DNA of 64,000 nt from Faecalibacterium longum CLA-AA-H243 (GCF_020687245.1 NZ_JAJEQG010000004.1:62001-126000), one strand, 5' to 3'; shown: positions 41,057 to 50,622, counted from the first letter of the stretch. Notes: generated by a model not told the origin, from the sequence alone. Numbers and translations are program-made.

Positions 41057-42805
41057 ATGGAACTCACTAGTCAAAAAATGCGCAAGCTGGCTCCCGAGCT
41101 GGACCCGCTCCGTCTGGGTACCGGCTGGACGCCGGATGAACTTTCCAAGCCTCAGATCATCGTAGAAAGCACCTTTGGCGACAGCCACCCCGGCAGCGGC
41201 CATCTGGACAAGCTGGTCAACGCCGCCTGCAAGGGCGCAGCCGAGGCCGGCGGCCACGGCGCCCGGTACTTTGCCACCGACATCTGTGACGGCGAGAGTC
41301 AGGGTACCGACGGCATCAACTTCAGCCTCGCCAGCCGCGAGATGATCGCCAATATGATCGAGATCCACGCCAACGCGACCCCCTTTGACGGCGGCGTCTA
41401 TATTTCCAGTTGTGACAAGGGTATGCCCGCGAACCTCATGGGCCTGGCCCGGGTGAACATCCCCTCGGTGGTGGTCACCGGCGGCACCATGCACGCAGGC
41501 CCGGAGCTGCTGACGCTGGAGCAGCTGGGTATGTACAGCGCAAAGTATGAGCGCGGCGAGATCGACGAAGCAAAGCTCAACTGGGCCAAGCAGAACGCCT
41601 GCCCCAGCTGCGGTGCCTGCAGCTTCATCGGCACCGCCTCCACCATGCAGATCATGGCTGAGGCTCTGGGTCTGGCCCTGCCGGGCAGCGCCCTGCTGCC
41701 GGCCACCAGCCCCGACCTGGTGGAGTACGCCCGCCGGGCCGGCTATCAGGCCGTCGTCCTCGCAAAACAGGGCCTGCGCCCCAGCGACATCGTGACGATG
41801 GACAGTTTCGAGAACGCTATCATGGTCCACGCGGCCATCTCCGGCTCCACCAACGCCCTGCTCCATCTGCCTGCCATCGCCCATGAATTTGGCATCTCCA
41901 TCGACGGCGACACCTTTGACCGTCTCCACCGCGGCGCAAAGTACCTGCTGGACATCCGCCCGGCCGGCCGCTGGCCCGCAGAGTTCTTCTACTATGCCGG
42001 CGGCGTGCCTGCCATCATGGAGGAGATCCGGGATGTGCTCCATCTCGACGCCATGACCATCACCGGCAAGACGCTGGGCGAGAATCTGGACGAGCTGAAG
42101 GCGAACGGCTTCTACGAGCACTGCCAGCAGCTGTTGGACGAGGCGAATGCCCGCTGCGGCATCAAGCTGACCCGCGCCGACATCATCCGCCCGGCTTCCG
42201 ACCCCATCGGCACCGACGGCAGCATCGCCATCCTGAAGGGCAACCTTGCCCCGGAGGGCGCGGTCATCAAACACACCGCCTGCCCTAAGGAGATGTTCCA
42301 GGCTGTGCTCCGCGCTCGCCCCTTCGACAGCGAAGAGGAATGTCTGGACGCCGTGCTCCACCACAAGGTGGAAAAGGGCGACGCCGTCTTCATCCGCTAC
42401 GAAGGCCCTCAGGGCAGCGGCATGCCGGAGATGTTCTACACCAGCGAGGCCATCAGCTCGGACAAGGAGCTGGGCCGCAGCATCGCCCTCATCACGGATG
42501 GCCGCTTCTCCGGTGCATCCACCGGCCCCGTCATCGGCCACTGCAGCCCTGAGGCCCAGACCGGCGGTCCCATCGCTCTGGTGGAAGAGGGCGACCTCAT
42601 CGAGATCGACATCCCCGCTCGCAAGCTGAACATTATCGGCATCAAGGGGGAGCGCAAGTCCCCCGAAGAGATCGACGCCGTGCTGGCTCAGCGCCGCGCT
42701 GCCTGGAAGCCGAAGCCCCGCCGTTACAAGCGCGGCACCCTGCGGCTGTTCAGTGAGCACGCCGCCAGCCCCATGAAGGGTGCCTACCTCGAGTATAACG
42801 ACTAA
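41057..42805 (+). CDS. IlvD/Edd-family dehydratase of sugar acids
   Basis: This 582-residue protein belongs to the dihydroxy-acid / phosphogluconate dehydratase family. Cys119 (SSCDKGMP) and Cys182, Cys185 and Cys188 (CPSCGAC) are iron-sulfur ligand candidates. The usual first ligand, in 'NPCN', is missing; this protein reads FGDSHPGSGHLDKL. The conserved C-terminal block GRFSGASTGPVIGH is intact. The operon context points to dehydration of an aldonic or hexuronic acid, not to branched-chain amino acid synthesis. The substrate is not known. A terminator follows. Confidence 0.85.
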   Translation: MELTSQKMRKLAPELDPLRLGTGWTPDELSKPQIIVESTFGDSHPGSGHLDKLVNAACKGAAEAGGHGARYFATDICDGESQGTDGINFSLASREMIANMIEIHANATPFDGGVYISSCDKGMPANLMGLARVNIPSVVVTGGTMHAGPELLTLEQLGMYSAKYERGEIDEAKLNWAKQNACPSCGACSFIGTASTMQIMAEALGLALPGSALLPATSPDLVEYARRAGYQAVVLAKQGLRPSDIVTMDSFENAIMVHAAISGSTNALLHLPAIAHEFGISIDGDTFDRLHRGAKYLLDIRPAGRWPAEFFYYAGGVPAIMEEIRDVLHLDAMTITGKTLGENLDELKANGFYEHCQQLLDEANARCGIKLTRADIIRPASDPIGTDGSIAILKGNLAPEGAVIKHTACPKEMFQAVLRARPFDSEEECLDAVLHHKVEKGDAVFIRYEGPQGSGMPEMFYTSEAISSDKELGRSIALITDGRFSGASTGPVIGHCSPEAQTGGPIALVEEGDLIEIDIPARKLNIIGIKGERKSPEEIDAVLAQRRAAWKPKPRRYKRGTLRLFSEHAASPMKGAYLEYND

Positions 42806-42847
42806 GCTATTTTCTCATTCTCAAAACCTCCATCCTCTGCTTTGCAG

Positions 42848-42884
42848 AAAACCGCCCGGACGATGACCGTCCGGGCGGTTTTCA
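42848..42884. terminator. Bidirectional terminator between convergent operons
   Basis: AAAACCGCCCGGACG and CGTCCGGGCGGTTTT around a 5-base loop serve the sugar-acid operon and the MMPL operon. Confidence 0.9.
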
Positions 42885-42902
42885 TTTTATATTCTTTTAT
42901 TC

Positions 42903-44786
42903 TTACAGCCCGAACAGGGCCAGCAGGCGGTGCCACAGGCGGAGGAAGAAATTGCCCTCCGAGGCGTTGTCTGCCGCCGTCTCCACCGGAGCCGTTTCGG
43001 CGGGCGTCTCGGCGGTCTTGTAGAGGAACTTCACCCGGCTGGACGCACCCTCGGGTACACCGGCAAAGCTGGTGTAGTCGGCGAGACGGCTGGTCATCTC
43101 TTCCACCACGGTCTGCAGGGCGTGGAGCTGGTCGGCGTCCAGTGCACCGGTGAGCTGAGAAATGCCCTCCTCATTGAACTGCACGAGGCCGCCGCTGAGC
43201 TGGTCGGTGCCGTTCTGGAGCTGGAGCACACCGTCATACAGGGCGGATGCGCCGCTGGCCAGCTGAGCGCTTCCGGCCTTGGCGGTGTGTGCGCCGTCAG
43301 CGGCTGCGGCCACGCCGTCGGCGTACTGGCCGACGCTGGACACGAAGAACTGTATCTGGCCCAGATTTTCTTTCAGGGCGCGGACGCTGGCCATATCCTC
43401 GCTGTTGGCGGTCTGGTAGACCATCTCGTCGTGGATCTTCTGCTGGGCGTCGCTGTCGGTGAGCTTTTTCAGCCAGCCCATGATGAAATCGGGCGAAAAG
43501 CTCTGCATCAGGCGCAGAGCGGCCTCAAGGTCGTGGTCGGTCCTGGTGGCCGCGAGGTAGAGCGCGATGTCCAGCTGGCTGGCCTTGAACTGCGGAGCCT
43601 GCTCCCAGATGGTGCGCACCATCTTTTTGCGGCCTGCCGCCAGCGTCTTGTCGCCCAGCGAGAGGATGTCGTCAATGACGGCTTCATACGTATCCCACGT
43701 CATGGGGGTGTCGATGAGGCCGTTCTCCATGAGGGTCTGGTTGGCGGAGTCCAGCACGCCGTCGGCCACCTGCTGTGCGCCGGAAGTCAGGGCGGCGTTG
43801 TTGGACGTCAGGGTGTCCAGCCCTTCCGTCAGCTGTCCGAGACCGCTGTCCAGCTGGTTGACCCCATCCAGCAGAGCCAGCGAACCGGCGGCAAGCTGTG
43901 CCGCACCCGCTTTCAGCTGCGATGCACCGTCCAGCAGCTGGTTCATGGCATCATTCAGCGCCGCGATGCCGTCGGTCAAATCGTTGAGGCTGTCAAGGTC
44001 GAAGACCTCATCCCCCTGCCCCAGTGCCTCGGCACTCGCCGCACAGGCCAGCAGGATCTGAGGTGCCGTCAGCGACTCCACGTCGGCCTCCACGGTCACG
44101 CTGTCCTGTAAGTACTCAGCCACGCCGTTCACCTGCTCGGGAAGCAGGCCCTCGAGGGAATCCTTCACGCCCGGCAGGGTGACGAAGGCCGCCACGCTGC
44201 TCTTGGCCGCACTTTCCAGCAGGCCGTTTACAGCGTTGACATTGCTGGCGTCATCGCCCAGCACGACGCCCACCGCCGTGACCAGCGGGGTGACGATGGT
44301 GCGCTCTTTGCCGTTCACTGTCACCTTGCCGGTCTCATTGTTGGTCAGGTCGATGGTGAGCACGAGGTGGCCGCTCTGGCCCAGAAGCTCGCTGAGCGGG
44401 GCGGTCCTGCCGTCCAGCGTGTAGGTCACTTTGGCAGAGATGGGCAGCTGACGGTCCGTGTCGCCCTTGTAGTAAACATCGGTGTCGTCGGTGTTCCAGA
44501 CCAGCGTATCGCCATTCTGGGTGTACTCGGCGAAGCTCTCGGTGTTCACGATGTTTTTCAGGGTGGACCTGTCCTCCACACCGGCGAGGCCGTCGGCATT
44601 GTAAAGATGCTCGCTGACGGTGGTCTTGGTGACAGAGCCGTCCGCTGCCATGACGGCATACACCGTCTCATCCTTCGAGAAGGGCGCCCTGGTCGCCGCA
44701 AAAGCGGGCTGACAGAGGCTGACCGTCAGGGTCAGGGCAAGCGCCGCAGAGCCAGCGCGGCGCAGAAAATTCTGAGTTTTTCTCAT
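42903..44786 (-). CDS. Secreted coiled-coil partner of the MMPL exporter
   Basis: This protein of about 627 residues has a signal peptide (AGSAALALTLTVSLCQPAFA), an N-terminal beta-rich domain, and a central region of repeated short helical units rich in Gly, Ala and Leu (ALLDGVNQLDSGLGQLTEGL, GAQQVADGVLDSA). A C-terminal membrane segment (NFFLRLWHRLLALFGL) ends it. The repeats resemble the YhgE/Pip-type helical regions found beside MMPL exporters in Gram-positive bacteria. I chose ATG 44786 with AAAGGAG at 8 bases; the GTG at 44795 overlaps that site. It probably extends outside the membrane and helps the exporter. Confidence 0.7.
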   Translation of the reverse strand: MRKTQNFLRRAGSAALALTLTVSLCQPAFAATRAPFSKDETVYAVMAADGSVTKTTVSEHLYNADGLAGVEDRSTLKNIVNTESFAEYTQNGDTLVWNTDDTDVYYKGDTDRQLPISAKVTYTLDGRTAPLSELLGQSGHLVLTIDLTNNETGKVTVNGKERTIVTPLVTAVGVVLGDDASNVNAVNGLLESAAKSSVAAFVTLPGVKDSLEGLLPEQVNGVAEYLQDSVTVEADVESLTAPQILLACAASAEALGQGDEVFDLDSLNDLTDGIAALNDAMNQLLDGASQLKAGAAQLAAGSLALLDGVNQLDSGLGQLTEGLDTLTSNNAALTSGAQQVADGVLDSANQTLMENGLIDTPMTWDTYEAVIDDILSLGDKTLAAGRKKMVRTIWEQAPQFKASQLDIALYLAATRTDHDLEAALRLMQSFSPDFIMGWLKKLTDSDAQQKIHDEMVYQTANSEDMASVRALKENLGQIQFFVSSVGQYADGVAAAADGAHTAKAGSAQLASGASALYDGVLQLQNGTDQLSGGLVQFNEEGISQLTGALDADQLHALQTVVEEMTSRLADYTSFAGVPEGASSRVKFLYKTAETPAETAPVETAADNASEGNFFLRLWHRLLALFGL

Positions 44787-44791
44787 AGCAT

Positions 44792-46876
44792 TCACTCCTT
44801 TGCAGCGTTGGGGGCGTTGAGCCAGTGGTAGGTGGTGCGGCAGATGAGGCCGTCCAGCAGCATCAGGCCAGCGGGCAGCACCAGCAGGATGACCACCATA
44901 CTGATGAGCGCACCCCGGGAGATGAGCATACAGATACTTTTCAGCAGCTCCACCTTGCTGATGGCCGCGACGCCGAAGGTGGCCGCGAAGAAGGTCAGGC
45001 CGCTTGTCAGGATGCTCTGGCTGCAGTGCTCGAGGGCCTGCTGTGCCGCCGCCTTGGGCGAGCGGAGGGCCAGCCGCTCCTCGCGGTAGCGGGTGGTCAT
45101 GAGGATGGAGTAGTCCACCGTCGCGCCCAGCTGGATGGTGCCGATGACGATGCTGGCGATGAAGGGCAGCGAGTCGTCGATAAAGTACGGGATGCCCATG
45201 TTGATGGCAATGGCCGCTTCGATGCTGGCCACCAGCAGAATCGGCACCGACAGGCTGCGGAAGGACAGCGCGATGATGACCAGCACCGCCGCGATGGACC
45301 AGATGTTGACATTTTTGAAGTCCTCGTCTGCGATCTCCACGAGGTCTTTCATCATGGCACCCTCGCCGGTGACGAGGCCCTCGGGGTCTGCCTCCTTGAC
45401 GAGGCGGACCAGCTCGTCCACCTGCGCGTTCAGCGCGTCGCTGCCCGACTTATAACGGCCATTGGCGAGGATGAGCTTGTAACCGCCGTTCTGGACGATG
45501 TTTATCAGCTCGTCGGGCAGAAGTTCCGTCTCAAAGCCCGGGCCGGTGATGGAGTCGAGGCTCACCACCTGGGTGATGCCGTCCACCTCCTTTATCTCAT
45601 CGCAGAGGGTGGACACCTGGGAAGCGGTCAGCTCTTCCCGTACGAGAATGAAGTGGTTGGTCATCATGCCGAAGTCTTCGCCCAGCTTGTTCGTACCCAC
45701 GATGCCGGGCATATCCTGCGGAAGAGCGGCAAAAATGTTGTAGTAAATATCGGTCTTGCTCTGGGCCAGCCCGAAGGGGATCATCAGCAGGATGAACACC
45801 ACCACGACGGGCATCGGGTGCTTCGAAACAAAATGGCTCAGGTGGGTGAGCTTGGGCATAAAGGTGCGGTGGCGGTATTTTTCCACCCACTTATCGAAGA
45901 AGAGAATGAGCGAGGGCAGGATGACGATGGTGCAGATGACGCCCAGCACCACGCCCTTTGCCATGACGATGCCGAGGTCTGCGCCCAGCGTCAGCTGCAT
46001 GGCGCAGAGGGCCAGAAAGCCCGCAATGGTCGTCAGGCTGGACGCCGTGATGGAGCTCATGGTCTTACAGATGGCGTTCTCCATGGCCTCTTCGTTGGAG
46101 GCACAGAGCTTCTTTTCCTCGTCGTAGCGGTGGAGCAGGAAGATGGAGAAGTCCATCGTCACGCCCAGCTGCAGAACAGCCGCCAGCGACGCGGTGATAA
46201 AGCAGACCTGACCGAGAAAAATATTCGTGCCAAAGTTATAGACCAGCGGGAAGAGCAGCCCCAGCATGAACAAAAACGGCGTGAGCCAGCTTTCCAGCGA
46301 GAGGAACAGCACCAGCAGACAGCCGCCCACGGCGCAAAGCACATACCAGGGCATCTCGCCCATGACCAGCTCTTTGGTGTCGCTCAGGATGACGCTGATG
46401 CCGCCGAAGAAGCAGTCCTTCCGGAGTATCTTCTTGATTTGGGCCACGGCCTGCATCGTCTCTTCGCTGACGCTGGAGCCGCCCAGCTGGACGATGAGGA
46501 TGGTGGAGTCGTTCTTGCCGAACATAAACTGCTGGACATCCGCCGGCAGCATCTCCGTCGGCACTGCCGGGTCCAGCACGTCGCTGAGCCAGAAGGTGTT
46601 CAGCACGTCCGGCACCTCGTCGATCTCGGCCTTCATGGCCAGCAGCTCGTTGGTGGGCATCCCCTCCACGGTTATCATGTTGGTGGACGCCAGATGGTAA
46701 TCCGTTTCCAGCAGCAGCTGACCCACGCGGGAGTCCAGCTCCTGAGGCAGGTAAGAAAGGATGTCATAGTTGATGGGCGTGGCAATGGCTCCCACTGCCG
46801 CCGGGATGAGCAGCAGGACCGCCACGATGAGGATGAGCCTGCGCATCTTCACGATGGCCCTCGCTAATTTTTTCAT
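44792..46876 (-). CDS. MMPL/RND-superfamily exporter
   Basis: This 694-residue protein has twelve predicted membrane segments in two halves, each with a large extracellular loop (DSRVGQLLLETDYHLASTNM and YYNIFAALPQDMPGIVGTNK). GVTMDFSIFLLHRYDEE and GATVDYSILMTTRYREE are the two inner conserved motifs, each with an Asp in the fourth or tenth helix that can carry protons. MMPL proteins export lipids or lipid-linked compounds. The downstream secreted partner follows within 6 bases of its stop. GGAGG lies 6 bases before the ATG at 46876, and a consensus promoter precedes it. Confidence 0.9.
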   Translation of the reverse strand: MKKLARAIVKMRRLILIVAVLLLIPAAVGAIATPINYDILSYLPQELDSRVGQLLLETDYHLASTNMITVEGMPTNELLAMKAEIDEVPDVLNTFWLSDVLDPAVPTEMLPADVQQFMFGKNDSTILIVQLGGSSVSEETMQAVAQIKKILRKDCFFGGISVILSDTKELVMGEMPWYVLCAVGGCLLVLFLSLESWLTPFLFMLGLLFPLVYNFGTNIFLGQVCFITASLAAVLQLGVTMDFSIFLLHRYDEEKKLCASNEEAMENAICKTMSSITASSLTTIAGFLALCAMQLTLGADLGIVMAKGVVLGVICTIVILPSLILFFDKWVEKYRHRTFMPKLTHLSHFVSKHPMPVVVVFILLMIPFGLAQSKTDIYYNIFAALPQDMPGIVGTNKLGEDFGMMTNHFILVREELTASQVSTLCDEIKEVDGITQVVSLDSITGPGFETELLPDELINIVQNGGYKLILANGRYKSGSDALNAQVDELVRLVKEADPEGLVTGEGAMMKDLVEIADEDFKNVNIWSIAAVLVIIALSFRSLSVPILLVASIEAAIAINMGIPYFIDDSLPFIASIVIGTIQLGATVDYSILMTTRYREERLALRSPKAAAQQALEHCSQSILTSGLTFFAATFGVAAISKVELLKSICMLISRGALISMVVILLVLPAGLMLLDGLICRTTYHWLNAPNAAKE

Positions 46877-46939
46877 TCATTTCCTCCCATTTTATCGTTC
46901 CGAAGAAAAACAACTTTTCTCGTTTTTCCGACACACATT

Positions 46940-46967
46940 ATTATAGTACACTCACCCGGGGTGTCAA
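46940..46967 (-). promoter_or_regulatory. Promoter of the MMPL operon
   Basis: On the minus strand TTGACA (46967-46962), a 16-base spacer and TATAAT (46945-46940), a full consensus pair, with a leader of about 55 bases. Confidence 0.75.
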
Positions 46968-47002
46968 GAGACAGCTCTGCCGACGTTCTGCCTCTCCCTT
47001 TG

Positions 47003-47049
47003 CAAAACAAAAAGCGGGGCGCACAGGTGGTCAAGTCTGTGTGTCCCGC
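47003..47049 (-). terminator. Terminator of the candidate small RNA
   Basis: On the minus strand, arms 47049-47037 and 47026-47014 pair over 13 bases (two G-T pairs) around a 10-base loop, followed by TTTTTGTTTTG. Confidence 0.8.
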
Positions 47050-47225
47050 ATTTTGTTCTTTTTTGCACAGGCCGCCGTACCAGAGCGCCCCGCGCTGCGC
47101 GCAGGGAAAGCGGAGCAAACCATAAGCCGCTTTCTCTTTTCAATAGATAGGAGAATGGAATGGAGGAACCGAATCGCCTCAAAGAGAGTTGCAGGCATCC
47201 CTTTGCAGTGAATCGGAGGAGCTTT

Positions 47226-47243
47226 GGTTAGGTTTAACTAACC
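47226..47243. promoter_or_regulatory. Inverted repeat GGTTAG-N6-CTAACC, candidate operator
   Basis: GGTTAGGTTTAACTAACC has perfect 6-base arms. It shares the core GTTAG-N6-CTAAC with 47559-47576 and, with one mismatch, 55968-55983. TTAG-N6-CTAA is also a half-unit of DtxR/IdeR boxes, so a metal-sensing regulator is possible. Confidence 0.5.
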
Positions 47244-47256
47244 TCGCCGTGACAAC

Positions 47257-47285
47257 AGGATACCATAGTTTGTCATGACTGTCAA
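47257..47285 (-). promoter_or_regulatory. Promoter of the candidate small RNA
   Basis: Perfect TTGACA -35 box, 17-base spacer and TATCCT on the minus strand. The inverted repeat at 47226-47243 lies just after the predicted start. Confidence 0.6.
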
Positions 47286-47387
47286 GCCTGTTTTTCAAAT
47301 TTTCAAAAAATTTTTCTCCGGCGGCCTCCATGAGCATTTTTCATAACAAAAACCGCCATCTCTTGTAGAAAATCCACAGGTTCCCTC

Positions 47388-47416
47388 TTGCTTTTTCTGA
47401 GAATCACTGTTATTAT
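47388..47416 (+). promoter_or_regulatory. Promoter of pflB-pflA
   Basis: TTGCTT (47388-47393), a 17-base spacer and TATTAT (47411-47416), giving a leader of about 210 bases that contains the palindrome at 47559-47576. Confidence 0.5.
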
Positions 47417-47558
47417 ATTGTCAGGCCGTTGCAGTCGGACTCGATTGCCTGTCTGCAGCGGCTCATAAACAGCGCAGGGGTTGCCATCCAAATACCTCTG
47501 CGCCCTGTACCACCCTGTCTTTCAGAAACCGCAATCGGCGGCTTTTTTAAGGCGGAAC

Positions 47559-47576
47559 AGTTAGACTGCTCTAACT
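47559..47576. promoter_or_regulatory. Inverted repeat AGTTAG-N6-CTAACT upstream of pflB
   Basis: AGTTAGACTGCTCTAACT has perfect 6-base arms with the same 6-base spacing as 47226-47243. It lies 54 bases before the pflB start, inside the leader. Confidence 0.5.
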
Positions 47577-47630
47577 AATTATTGCAAAACAGATTGGTCG
47601 GAGCGTCAGGAACGGAGCAAGGAGGTTCCA

Positions 47631-49883
47631 ATGATCGATTTTGAACAGTGGGAAGGCTTTGAAGGCCGCATCTGGAAAGAGGAAGTCAACGTCCGCGACT
47701 TTATCCAGAAGAACTACACCCCTTATGACGGCGACGAGTCTTTCCTGGCTGGCCCCACCGAGGCCACCGATAAGCTCTGGGGCGCACTGCAGAAGCTGCA
47801 GAAGGCCGAGCGTGCCAAGGGCGGCGTGCTGGATATGGAGACCGAGGTCGTCAGCGGTCTGACCGCGTACGGCCCCGGCTACATCGACGAGAGCCTGAAA
47901 GAGTTTGAGCAGATCGTCGGCCTGCAGACCGACAAGCCCCTGAAGCGTGCATTCATGCCCTACGGCGGCATCAAGATGGCGGAGCAGGCCTGCACTACCT
48001 ACGGCTACCAGCCCTCTGAAGAGCTGCACAAGATCTTCACCGACTACACCCGCACCCACAATCAGGCTGTGTTCGATGCCTATACCCCCGAGATGAAGAC
48101 CGCCCGCCACACCCACATCATCACCGGCCTGCCCGACACTTATGGCCGTGGCCGTATCGTCGGCGACTACCGCCGTGTGGCACTGTACGGCATCGACGCC
48201 CTCATCAAGTTCAAGCAGGAAGACTTCGCCAACTGCGGCGACGGCACCATGACCGATGACGTCATCCGCCTGCGCGAAGAGATCGCACGCCAGATCAACG
48301 CCCTGAAGGGCATGAAGAAGATGGCCGAGGCTTACGGCTGCGACATCTCTCAGCCCGCTAAGACCGCCAAGGAAGCCTGCCAGTGGCTGTACTTCGGCTA
48401 TCTGGCCGCCATCAAGACCCAGAACGGCGCCGCTATGAGCGTGGGCCGCATCTCCACCTTCCTCGATATTTATATCCAGCGCGATCTGGACAAGGGCATC
48501 CTGACCGAGAGCGAGGCTCAGGAGCTCATCGACCACATGGTCATGAAGTTCCGCATGGTCAAGTTCGCCCGCATCCCCAGCTACAACCAGCTGTTCTCCG
48601 GCGACCCCGTCTGGGCAACGCTGGAAGTGGGCGGCATCGGCATGGACGGCCGCAGCATGGTCACCAAGAACTGCTACCGCTTCCTGCATACCCTCGAGAA
48701 CATGGGCCCTGCACCGGAGCCGAACCTGACCGTTCTGTACTCCTCTGCTCTGCCTGAGAACTTCAAGAAGTACGCCGCCAAGGTGTCCATCAACACCAGT
48801 TCCGTCCAGTACGAGAACGACGACGTCATGAAGCCCGTCTGGGGCGACGATTACTCCATCTGCTGCTGCGTGTCTGCTACCCAGACCGGCAAGGAGATGC
48901 AGTTCTTTGGCGCACGTGCCAACCTGGCAAAGTGCCTGCTCTACGCCATCAACGGCGGTGTGGATGAGAAGAGCCACGAGCAGTGCGGCCCCAACTACGC
49001 CCCCATCACCGGCGAGTACCTGAACTACGACGAGGTGCTGCCCAAGTACGTCCAGATGCTGGACTGGCTGGCCGGCCTGTACGTCAACGTGCTGAACCTC
49101 ATCCAGTATATGCACGACAAGTACTACTATGAAGAGGCTGAGATGGCCCTCATCGACACCGATGTCCGCCGCACCTTCGCCACCGGCATCGCCGGCTTCT
49201 CCCACGTCATCGACTCCCTGAGCGCCATCAAGTACGCCAAGGTCAAGGTCGTGCGCGACGAGATGGGTCTTGCCACCGGCTTCGAGGTCGAGGGCGACTT
49301 CCCGAAGTACGGCAACGACGATGACCGCGCCGACGAGATCGGCGTCTGGCTGCTGCGCACCTTCCTTGAGATGATCAAGAAGCGCCACACCTACCGCAAC
49401 TCCGAGGCTACCACCTCCATCCTGACCATCACATCCAACGTGGTCTACGGCAAGTACACCGGCGCTCTGCCCGATGGCCGTGCCGCATTCACCCCGTTCG
49501 CACCCGGTGCCAACCCCAGCTACGGCGCAGAGCAGAACGGCCTGCTGGCCTCTCTGAACTCCGTGGCCAAGCTGCCCTACCACTGGGCTCTGGACGGCAT
49601 CTCCAACACTCAGACCATCAACCCCGACGCTCTGGGCCACAGCGAGGGCGAGCGCATTGAGAATCTGGTGCAGGTCATGGACGGCTACTTCGACCAGGGC
49701 GCACACCACCTGAACGTCAATGTCTTCGGCAAGGAGAAGCTCATCGACGCTATGGAGCACCCCGAGAAGGAGGAGTATGCAAACTTCACCATCCGTGTCT
49801 CCGGCTACGCCGTCAAGTTCATCGACCTGACCCGCGAGCAGCAGATGGACGTCATCTCCCGTACCTGCCATGCAGCTCTGTAA
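47631..49883 (+). CDS. pflB: Formate C-acetyltransferase (pyruvate formate-lyase)
   Basis: This 750-residue glycyl-radical enzyme splits pyruvate with CoA into acetyl-CoA and formate. The catalytic cysteine region [13 protein letters not shown] has Cys411-413, and the C-terminal radical loop RVSGYAVKF has Gly725. The family landmarks [18 protein letters not shown] and [16 protein letters not shown] are intact. Length matches PflB. AAGGAGG precedes the ATG. The activating enzyme gene overlaps its last codons, so the two form an operon. The product feeds the cell's fermentative energy metabolism. Confidence 0.97.
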   Translation: MIDFEQWEGFEGRIWKEEVNVRDFIQKNYTPYDGDESFLAGPTEATDKLWGALQKLQKAERAKGGVLDMETEVVSGLTAYGPGYIDESLKEFEQIVGLQTDKPLKRAFMPYGGIKMAEQACTTYGYQPSEELHKIFTDYTRTHNQAVFDAYTPEMKTARHTHIITGLPDTYGRGRIVGDYRRVALYGIDALIKFKQEDFANCGDGTMTDDVIRLREEIARQINALKGMKKMAEAYGCDISQPAKTAKEACQWLYFGYLAAIKTQNGAAMSVGRISTFLDIYIQRDLDKGILTESEAQELIDHMVMKFRMVKFARIPSYNQLFSGDPVWATLEVGGIGMDGRSMVTKNCYRFLHTLENMGPAPEPNLTVLYSSALPENFKKYAAKVSINTSSVQYENDDVMKPVWGDDYSICCCVSATQTGKEMQFFGARANLAKCLLYAINGGVDEKSHEQCGPNYAPITGEYLNYDEVLPKYVQMLDWLAGLYVNVLNLIQYMHDKYYYEEAEMALIDTDVRRTFATGIAGFSHVIDSLSAIKYAKVKVVRDEMGLATGFEVEGDFPKYGNDDDRADEIGVWLLRTFLEMIKKRHTYRNSEATTSILTITSNVVYGKYTGALPDGRAAFTPFAPGANPSYGAEQNGLLASLNSVAKLPYHWALDGISNTQTINPDALGHSEGERIENLVQVMDGYFDQGAHHLNVNVFGKEKLIDAMEHPEKEEYANFTIRVSGYAVKFIDLTREQQMDVISRTCHAAL

Positions 49884-50622
49884 CCCCATCGGATACGTCC
49901 ACTCGCTGGAGACTTTCGGTTCTGTGGACGGCCCCGGCGTCCGCTTCGTCGTCTTTTTGCAGGGGTGCGCCCTGCGGTGCAAATACTGCCACAACCCGGA
50001 GACATGGGCTGAGGGCGGCGAGGAATGGACGGTGGACAAGCTCTTCCAGCGGGTGTGGCGCTACCGCAACTACTGGGGCAAAAAGGGCGGCATCACGGTC
50101 AGCGGCGGCGAGCCGCTGCGCCAGATGGAGTTCCTGACGGCGTTCTTCGAGCTGGCGCGCTCCAAGGGCGTGCATACGGCTCTGGACACCGCCGGTCAGC
50201 CCTTCCGCCCCGACGATGCGGCCTATCTGGCCGATTTTGACCGGCTGATGAAGTCCACCAGCCTCGTCATCCTTGATTTGAAGGAGATCGACCCGGAGAA
50301 GCACCGCAGGCTCACCGGAAGGGACAACGCGAACATCCTTGCGATGGCGCGCCACATCTCCGACCTCGGCGTGCCGCTCTGGATACGCCATGTTCTCGTC
50401 CCCGGCCTGACGGACGACGAAGACGGCCTGCGGAAGACCGCAGAGTTCATCTCGTCCCTCAAGACGGTGCAGCGGGTAGAGGTACTGCCCTACCACACGC
50501 TGGGCCTCTTCAAGTGGCAGAAGCTCGGCATCCCTTATCCCCTGCCCGATGCTGTCCCGCCCACGGCGGAACAGGTCAAGCGGGCCGAGGAGCTGCTGGA
50601 AGTCAGCAAATATACAAGCTGA
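49870..50622 (+). CDS. pflA: Pyruvate formate-lyase-activating enzyme
   Basis: This 250-residue radical-SAM enzyme makes the glycyl radical on PflB. Its cluster motif CxxxCxxC is Cys33-ALR-Cys37-KY-Cys40 ([11 protein letters not shown]). [16 protein letters not shown] precedes it, and [14 protein letters not shown] and [16 protein letters not shown] follow, as in PflA. The ATG at 49870 overlaps the pflB stop by 14 bases, so its ribosome site lies inside pflB and translation is coupled. Confidence 0.96.
   Translation: MQLCNPIGYVHSLETFGSVDGPGVRFVVFLQGCALRCKYCHNPETWAEGGEEWTVDKLFQRVWRYRNYWGKKGGITVSGGEPLRQMEFLTAFFELARSKGVHTALDTAGQPFRPDDAAYLADFDRLMKSTSLVILDLKEIDPEKHRRLTGRDNANILAMARHISDLGVPLWIRHVLVPGLTDDEDGLRKTAEFISSLKTVQRVEVLPYHTLGLFKWQKLGIPYPLPDAVPPTAEQVKRAEELLEVSKYTS

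Larger units (their letters stand above)
47003..47250 (-). ncRNA. Candidate small RNA of about 245 bases
   Basis: A minus-strand promoter (TTGACA 47285-47280, 17 bases, TATCCT 47262-47257) predicts a start near 47250, and a strong terminator ends at 47003. The unit is separate from the MMPL operon, which has its own promoter downstream. A 55-codon frame (47031-47198) exists but its ribosome site would touch the start codon, so an RNA product is more likely. It matches no RNA family I know. Confidence 0.4.
46968..47630. other. Large intergenic region with candidate small RNA gene and palindromes
   Basis: This 660-base gap contains a minus-strand promoter and terminator (entered separately) and two inverted repeats of the form GTTAG-N6-CTAAC. 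A plus-strand promoter for pflB lies at 47388-47416. A weak hairpin with a T run (about 47526-47548) is also present. The open frames on both strands lack convincing ribosome sites. Confidence 0.6.

Noticed and set aside
47031-47198. 55-codon frame inside the candidate small RNA
   Set aside because: The only purine-rich stretch touches the start codon, and the translation looks random (many Arg, Lys and Ala). Not proposed as a gene.
47526-47550. Hairpin with T run in the pflB leader, possible attenuator
   Set aside because: The stem is only four base pairs, or seven with a bulge, so I do not call it a terminator.
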